From: Ampullaceana balthica
Taxonomy: Eukaryota > Mollusca > Gastropoda > Lymnaeidae
Direction: 5' to 3'
NCBI GenBank assembly: GCA_944989445.1
Contig: CALYLW010000543.1
Span: forward strand, 479,086 to 543,085
DNA length: 64,000 nucleotides
The position numbers and the translations under genes are program-made. Below are positions 58,386-64,000 of the stretch, one piece after another; position 1 is the stretch's first letter, and each line of letters opens with the position of its first letter. The notes beneath the pieces were generated by a model that saw nothing but the letters and a program-made list of their open reading frames with translations, was not told the origin of the DNA and made no database searches.

Positions 58386-58900
58386 AGGTTGCGTGTAGTA
58401 GTGAGTGTGTGGAGTTTAGAAGAAAAGGTTGCGTGTAATAGTGAGTGTGTGGAGTTTAGAAGGAAAGGTTGCGTGTAGTAGTGAGTGTGTGGAGTTTAGA
58501 AGGAAAAGTTGCGTGTAGTAGTGAGTGTGTGGAGTTTAGAAGAAAAGGTTGCGTGTAATAGTGAGTGTGTGGAGTTTAGAAGGAAAGGTTGCGTGTAGTA
58601 GTGAGTGTGTGGAGTTTAGAAGGAAAGGTTGCGTGTAAAAGTGAGTGTGTGGAGTTTAGAAGGAAAGGTTGCGTGTAGTAGTGAGTGTGTGGAATTTAGA
58701 AGGAAAGGTAGAGTGTAGAAGTGAGTGTGTGGAGTTTAGAAGGAAAGGTTGCGTGTAGTAGTGAGTGTGTGGAGTTTAGAAGGAAAGGTTGCGTGTAGTA
58801 GTGAGTTGTGTGGAGTTTTAGAAGAAAAGGTTGCGTGTAGTAGCGAGTGTGTGGAGTTTAGAAGGAAAGGTTGCGTGTAGTAGTGAGTGTGTGGAGTGTG
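58386..58900. repeat. 40-bp minisatellite, about 12 copies
   Basis: Units share GGAAAGGTTGCGTGTAGTAG and TGAGTGTGTGGAGTTTAGA. Confidence 0.97.
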
Positions 58901-58914
58901 TGTACTGACTTGGA

Positions 58915-59105
58915 CACCTCACGAGCACTGTCTTGGAACCTCACGAGCACTGTCTTGGACACCTCACGAGCACTGTCTTGGACACTTCACGAGCACTGTC
59001 TTGGACACTTCACGAGCACTGTCTTGGACACTTCACGAGCACTGTCTTGGACACTTCACGAGCACTGTCTTGGACACTTCACGAGCACTGTCTTGGACAC
59101 CTGAT
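58915..59105. repeat. 23-bp minisatellite, eight copies
   Basis: Units share CACGAGCACTGTCTTGGACA with CTT or CCT between copies. One unit at 58935 is shorter. All three plus frames stay open across it, so the ORFs are not evidence of a gene. Confidence 0.96.
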
Positions 59106-59515
59106 GCACATGTACTGTGAGCTACGACCCGAAAGAAAATGGTAACAAATAGAAGGGAAATAAGAAGTTTAATGATTTTAATGAAAAATCTGATTCTGTT
59201 AGAGTCAAATAATGGGTCACCTGTTTCCACTGATGTCAGTTTATGCGTGACTATAGAGGTTCTCATAATATGGAAATATGGACCTTGTTTGCTACTAGAG
59301 ACCGTATCCCCTTGTTACTTCCGTACGCTTGTTCACGTGGTGTTGTTACGGAAAAAAAGGCGATTTTGTTGCTTAAAACGAGAAGTTTTTTGGCATCAAG
59401 AGAGAGAAAAGTGATGTAGAGCACTGTTAAAAAAAGTTACTAATTCCTGTTAAGACAAAAAAAATGAGGTTTAATGATGTGTCATCCAAGTAAGTTTAAG
59501 CTCATTAGTAATCGA

Positions 59516-59797
59516 TTATGAATGACGAATGTTCCATTTGCTGTAGACGACGTAGCATTCGGACAACGATTTTTTCAAGTATTGGATTCGAGATGAAAGT
59601 CTTTCGACGACTATCCGGGCTAAGGTGTAGATGCTGTCACCTTGACCCTGGTGCTGTTTCCCGGAAGCAGATCGTGTTTTCCTTTGTACTCGGTCAGGTT
59701 CCGGTTTCCGAGACTCACTGCCATCACCGTTACCATCACCATCATGGGCGTAGCTGGAACTGTGCTCTCCTCTGTGGTGACTTATTCTTTCGATGAG
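59516..59797 (-). CDS. Unidentified minus-strand gene, last exon
   Basis: It is open for 93 codons from a strong polypyrimidine-AG acceptor to TAA, with no ATG needed. Third positions are only mildly GC-biased, so the second half may be translated by chance if the internal donor is used. Confidence 0.55.
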   Translation of the reverse strand, partial: LIERISHHRGEHSSSYAHDGDGNGDGSESRKPEPDRVQRKTRSASGKQHQGQGDSIYTLARIVVERLSSRIQYLKKSLSECYVVYSKWNIRHS

Positions 59798-60209
59798 CTG
59801 TGGGAAAAATCAGGGGAATAAATCGTGACTACTGTAGTGCTCCGACAGATACTCAGGTCTCACTTGTTAGCTTGTAGACAACGTTTCATGACTATTTTAT
59901 ACCTGCGTGTCCCTAAGGCAATGTGTAGTGTTACTATAAAATAAACGAATTTTGAGCGCTCAGTTCTCACTCAAAACTGACAGAAAATCATACATGACAT
60001 AAACAAGTGTACTTTATATTGTCCAAACTATTTCTCGTCTTGTGATTTTCACCAAATTATTAAGACAGAAAAAAAAAGTTTCAAAGTGAATTCAAATAGA
60101 CTCCATATAACAACGCACTTAGTAACTTAGTTAGATATGCTTGTTTCACATTGAAAGCATTGATAATGTGTTTTTATGTCAATTTTTTGTGTGAAGCGCT
60201 GTGAGCCCA

Positions 60210-60242
<33 letters not shown>

Positions 60243-60435
60243 AGACAGTGACATTACAATATTACAACAAAGTTAACACTGTCACCCTATCGCCCTCACA
60301 ACGAAGTTGACCTTGACATTGAGTAAGGCGAACTCACCCCTTCCTCACAGAAGTCCAGCTGATCCTGGAGCGTCTCAATGTTGGATTGGAGGGCGTTGAT
60401 GACGAGGTCGTCAGGCAGTGACATCATGTCGGAGG
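59516..60435 (-). CDS. 3' end of an unidentified gene (two exons visible)
   Basis: Exon 60435-60338 (acceptor GCCAAG, donor GGG|GTGAGT) and exon 59797-59516 (acceptor TTTTTCCCACAG, stop TAA) join in phase 0. The first encodes a heptad-like acidic helix (LPDDLVINALQSNIETLQDQ and on), a likely coiled coil. The second gives 93 residues: a Gly/Asp/Ser-rich charged stretch, a basic RKTRSASGK segment and a final helical part. Function is not recognised. Upstream exons must lie beyond the right edge of the window or were missed. A CAAG|GTGACA inside the last exon could be another donor, which would shorten this ending. Confidence 0.6.
60130..60245 (+). mobile_element. LINE 3'-end remnant
   Basis: AAGCGCTGTGAGCCC followed by (ATT)n matches the 3' end of the LINE fragment at 35600-36790. 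Only the tail is preserved. Confidence 0.6.
60338..60435 (-). CDS. Unidentified minus-strand gene, coiled-coil exon
   Basis: 98 nt of GC-richer sequence in AT-rich flanks, with consensus donor GTGAGT. It enters with two bases of a split codon and leaves in phase 0. It encodes a 32-residue amphipathic acidic helix. Confidence 0.65.
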
Positions 60436-60899
60436 CTTGGCGAGGAGACAAATTTGTTCAACACATTAGAGATGTTCGCATGCCATAGGTCATGGGTTAT
60501 ATATTTTATATGAACTTGTAGAACGTATTCAGTGTATGTAAAATTATACTACATTTAATGTTTATAGCATACAGTTATATTGTTAAATTTTATGTTGTTC
60601 GACTTTTATTCAGCGTTAATTTGTTTATGTCATATTTATAGAATGTTTCTAAATGATGGTAGAAATGATGCAGTGGTTTTTTTTGTTTTTTGTTTTTAGA
60701 ATATAATTTAATGTGGGAATAATTTTATTTAAGTTTTATTAAAATATTGTTCGTAATTATTTAATTTTAAATGATAAAAAAAACTGTGTGTTCTATTGGC
60801 TGAGTGTTATGCAATATTTGTAGCCCATCACTTATAATTTACACAATGATTGTGCGCAATCTCGCTCACACAAATGTTGTTACAAAAATACAAAATTAG

Positions 60900-61593
60900 T
60901 AGGGCTGTTATCGAGTAATTTAAATTTAATCGTTCACTTTTGAAAATTTAAAAATTAATTTATCGTTAATTTCGATTAAAGTCAAAAATAGAAATTTATG
61001 ACGTCATTAAATTGACTATTTCAAGGGAAGTAACAAAAACAGTTAATTGACTTTTTTATTTTATTGAGTTATTTCCCCTGTCTCACAGACATTGAAAATC
61101 AAGAATATTTTGAACTAAATTTTATGACAATGTGTTGATACTTGTTCGGATGTTTGTGCTGAAGGTGGTACGTCAGCGATGTATTTTATCCTTTAAACGA
61201 TAATTGTTTATGGCAGTGAACACAGTAAACTTTTTCACCATCTTCGACTTTGCCATCAGCAGTTAGCTTAAAAACAAAATGTTTGCTGAACTGTCCAGTT
61301 ATATATTTAAATTTAACTGCGCTGATGCTGTCAGCCATTTTTGAGTTGACGTCTGCCGGTCCACATAAATTAATAAAATAAGTTATAATTTTATGCAGGA
61401 GAAGTTTGTACGTAAAAAATATATAAATTATTATTAATTATTTATAATTAATTATTTATTAATAAACTTTTTTTTTAAATATTATAAATATTTTCTTTAA
61501 TTTTAATCGAATTTTTTATCGATTAAAATTCTTTTAATCGATAAAAATTTTAACGATTAATCAAGAAATTAATCGTTAATTTCCGCAGCCCTA
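60900..61593 (-). mobile_element. hAT-type element, second copy, target duplication AAAATTAG
   Basis: Ends TAGGGCTGTTATCGA and CGCAGCCCTA are flanked by perfect 8-bp repeats AAAATTAG (60892-60899 and 61594-61601). It is related to 57340-57973 along its length, with an additional segment near 61020-61085. Its BED-finger frame is interrupted by TAA. Confidence 0.93.
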
Positions 61594-61601
61594 AAAATTA
61601 G

Positions 61602-62439
61602 TAAAAGTCAGTTCTTAAGTGGAGTTATCCAACAAATACGGTTTAGTAAAATAAAAAGGCGAAACTACAAACTAAAAATAACACGTGCACTTCAGTACCT
61701 GAAAACATCAGCACCATTATTAACACCTTTAATTATACAGGCTGGATCTGACGATTCACCGTTATCATTATAGGACGCTATGAAATTGTTTTGTTTTTTT
61801 AAGAAACAAAAATAAACACATAACCGCTGTATGAAATACTGTGTCTACCTTAATGTCTTTAGTTTTATTAAGGGAGGAACTTTTTACAATATAATAAGTT
61901 TACATAAGTAATGATGGGGGAAGTTAAAAATCAATATCTTTTTAATAAACAGTTGAAATCCATATAAATCGCAAAGACAAATACACAGAGGCGTAACCAG
62001 GTTTTTGGCACCCTTGGCTTACTTATTTTTGGCGCCCTTGATAAATTGACAAATTTCAGTTTTGAAATTTTTTCAATTAAATTTTTTTTATTGAATTTCT
62101 CTAATTTTATTTATGACAATAATTACGTATCTGACACTGACAGTCATACAACGTGAATATAAAAACATGCATAAGACAGAAACAATACTAATTTGCATTT
62201 TATTATTAACTAAAAAATACCCCAAAAATTGGTTGATAAAACTGGATATTGTTGCGTTAATAAAGAATACAGTAAAATTTGAAGTAAAGTGTATTAAATA
62301 TAAAAACAATAGTGTCAATGTGTCATACTCATTATCTCATACATAACGATAGAAACTCACAATTAAAATTAAATTTAAGTAACACTCCACATACTACATC
62401 TCAGCACTTCCGTTAGCTGGCGTATTGGTGTGTTGCTAT
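61602..62439. other. AT-rich sequence, no gene seen
   Basis: GAGGCGTAACCAGGTTTTTGG near 61988 resembles one end of a DNA transposon, with no partner end identified. Confidence 0.5.
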
Positions 62440-62702
62440 TACAGTCGACCTCTCTAAGTCGAACTAAGGGTGGGGGGGGGGATTCGACTTTTGGAGTTTT
62501 CGAGTAAGGGAAACTGGCGTAATGGGCGCATATTAATCAAGGACAATGTTGATATTGAGAGGGGGGGGAGGGAACAGCCATACCGGCTAGAAGGCCTGAC
62601 AGCGTTAAGCTTGCATCAATATTCTTCAACTCGTTTGACCATTAAATCTGATCGCGCTGTTTTGTCGTCAGCTCACGGTTCACGTGCGGGTTAGACTGTA
62701 TG
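62440..62702. mobile_element. Possible Tc1/pogo-type MITE
   Basis: TA-flanked ends TACAGTCGACCTCTCTAAG and GCGGGTTAGACTGTA begin and end with CAGTC/GACTG, as in pogo/Tigger elements, and the interior has TCGAC-rich segments. The inverted repeat is short and imperfect. Confidence 0.4.
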
Positions 62703-63080
62703 TACAGATGTAAGTATACCAGATTTATACTACGTACATGTGCCAGGGCTGGAGGGGAATCGACAAACTGGCATGTCTGGGAATAAACCAATTTGGGACC
62801 GAGCGTGCGCGAAATATAAAAGTTTTAATGTGAAGAGAGATCATATAATTGACGAGAAGAAAGATCATTTATTAGCGCGAATAAATATCATAGATTTAAC
62901 GTGAAACAAGATCATAGATTTAACGTGAAGAAAGATCTTAGATTTAATGTGAAACGTGAAACGTGAAGAAAGATCATATGAATGTTTAACGTGGAAAAAA
63001 GTGACAATTTCTGTGGAGAAATTTCATATTCAACGTAAGTGAAAGATCGTGATTCTAGTTCGTTTTAATTTAGATTTATA
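62703..63080. repeat. Degenerate GAAAGATCATAGATTTAACGTG repeats
   Basis: At 62826-63050, short units with GAAGAAAGATCAT and TTTAACGTG recur five to six times in diverged form. Confidence 0.7.
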
Positions 63081-63081
63081 G

Positions 63082-63700
63082 ATGCACATAGGAAGGTTGG
63101 TTCGACTGCTTGGATTAGAGCTGCACATAGGAAGGATGGTTCCACTGCTTGGATTAGAGCTGCACATATGCAGGTTGGTTCGACTGCACATAGCAAAGTT
63201 GGTTCGATTGCACATAGGAAGGTTGGTTCGACTGCACATAGGAAGGTTGGTTCGACTGCACATAGGAAAGTTGGTTCGACTGCACATAGGAAGGTTGGTT
63301 CGACTGCACATAGGAAGGTTGGTTCGACTGCACATAGGAAGGTTGGTTCGACTGCACATAGGAAGGATGGTTCCACTGCTTGGATTAGAGCTGCACATAG
63401 GAAGGTTGGTTCGACTGCTTGAATTAGAGCTGCACATAGGAAGGTTAGTTCAACTGCTTGGATTAGAGCTGCACATAGGCAGGTTGGTTCGACTGCACAT
63501 AGGAAAGTTGGTTCGACTGCTTGGATTAGAGCTGCACATAGGAATAAGATTGGTTCGACTGCACATAGAAAGGTTGGTTTGACTGCACATAAGAAGGTTG
63601 GTTCGACTGCTTGAATTTGAGCTGCACATAAGAAGTTTGGTTCAACTGCTTGGATTAGAGCTGCACATAGGAAGGATGGTTCGACTGTTTGGATGCAATT
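63082..63700. repeat. 24/39-bp mixed minisatellite
   Basis: A 24-bp unit with GCACATAGGAAGGTTGGTTC alternates with a 39-bp form carrying an extra GCTTGGATTAGAGCT. Long ORFs in several frames are artefacts of the repeat. Confidence 0.96.
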
Positions 63701-64000
63701 TGAGTGAGTTGTCATCAGGGGATTGTACTGACATGTTTGTTCTGAATCAAACCCGATAGATCAATACGCATGAATCTTTTAACTAAAGATGTACAGTTCA
63801 CATTATTTATCGAACAGTCGCTTTCATGGGTACATAATGTAACCGTTTATTATTTTAGTTTTTATATTTGGAATGTTCTCAGATTAAAAAAATAAAATCA
63901 ATTATTCAATTTATACGAGAACTACATGAATAAAATCATACATAGTATAATTATAGTGATGATTTAGTAGTGAATAAAAATAAAGATATGATTTATCCCA
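63701..64000. other. AT-rich sequence at the window end
   Basis: No feature recognised. Confidence 0.55.

Noticed and set aside
63065..63715. Long repeat ORFs on both strands (166 and 216 codons)
   Set aside because: 24/39-bp minisatellite read in several frames.

Overview
This is a eukaryotic, metazoan window: AT-rich DNA with short GC-richer exons, GT-AG introns of 0.4 to 9 kb, non-autonomous DNA transposons with target-site duplications, and an exceptional load of minisatellites. The gene content (a RING/B-box protein and a secreted protein built of cysteine modules) and the repeat style fit a lophotrochozoan, probably a mollusc. That is an inference from style, not from a marker gene. 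Nothing here is bacterial or viral, and no CRISPR array, tRNA or rRNA was seen.

Three spliced genes can be read by matching splice sites with reading-frame phase. (1) A plus-strand TRIM-type gene runs from about 702 to 13883, or to 18899 with an alternative last exon. It has a C3HC4 RING split over three exons, two B-boxes, a coiled coil, and a disordered tail with TQT-like motifs. (2) The most interesting item is a plus-strand gene from 24959 to 49046. Its 10 small exons join without a stop into a 381-residue protein: signal peptide, four repeats of a six-cysteine module, and a C-terminal hydrophobic tail typical of GPI-anchored proteins. Each module is encoded by exactly two exons, with phase-1 introns between modules and phase-2 introns inside them. 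None of its exons stands out as an ORF by itself. (3) A minus-strand gene enters from the right; two exons are visible (60435-60338 and 59797-59516), giving a possible coiled coil and a charged, disordered C terminus.

The introns and intergenic DNA are dominated by tandem repeats, and many introns have a private repeat family. The largest are a 37-bp array (1032-3955), a 27-bp array (29844-32210), a 28-bp array starting exactly at a splice donor (46369-47225) and a 6.3-kb 29-bp array (49686-55993). Several arrays contain copies of the adjoining splice site. Long ORFs in arrays whose period is a multiple of three are artefacts.

Transposons include hAT-type elements with 8-bp target duplications (8639-8896, 34990-35189, 57340-57973, 60900-61593; the last two carry a BED zinc-finger reading frame), a decayed hAT transposase with a LINE inserted into it (34888-37369), an array of about 565-bp units (39826-41810), and a long foldback inside an intron of gene 2 (39150-39515).
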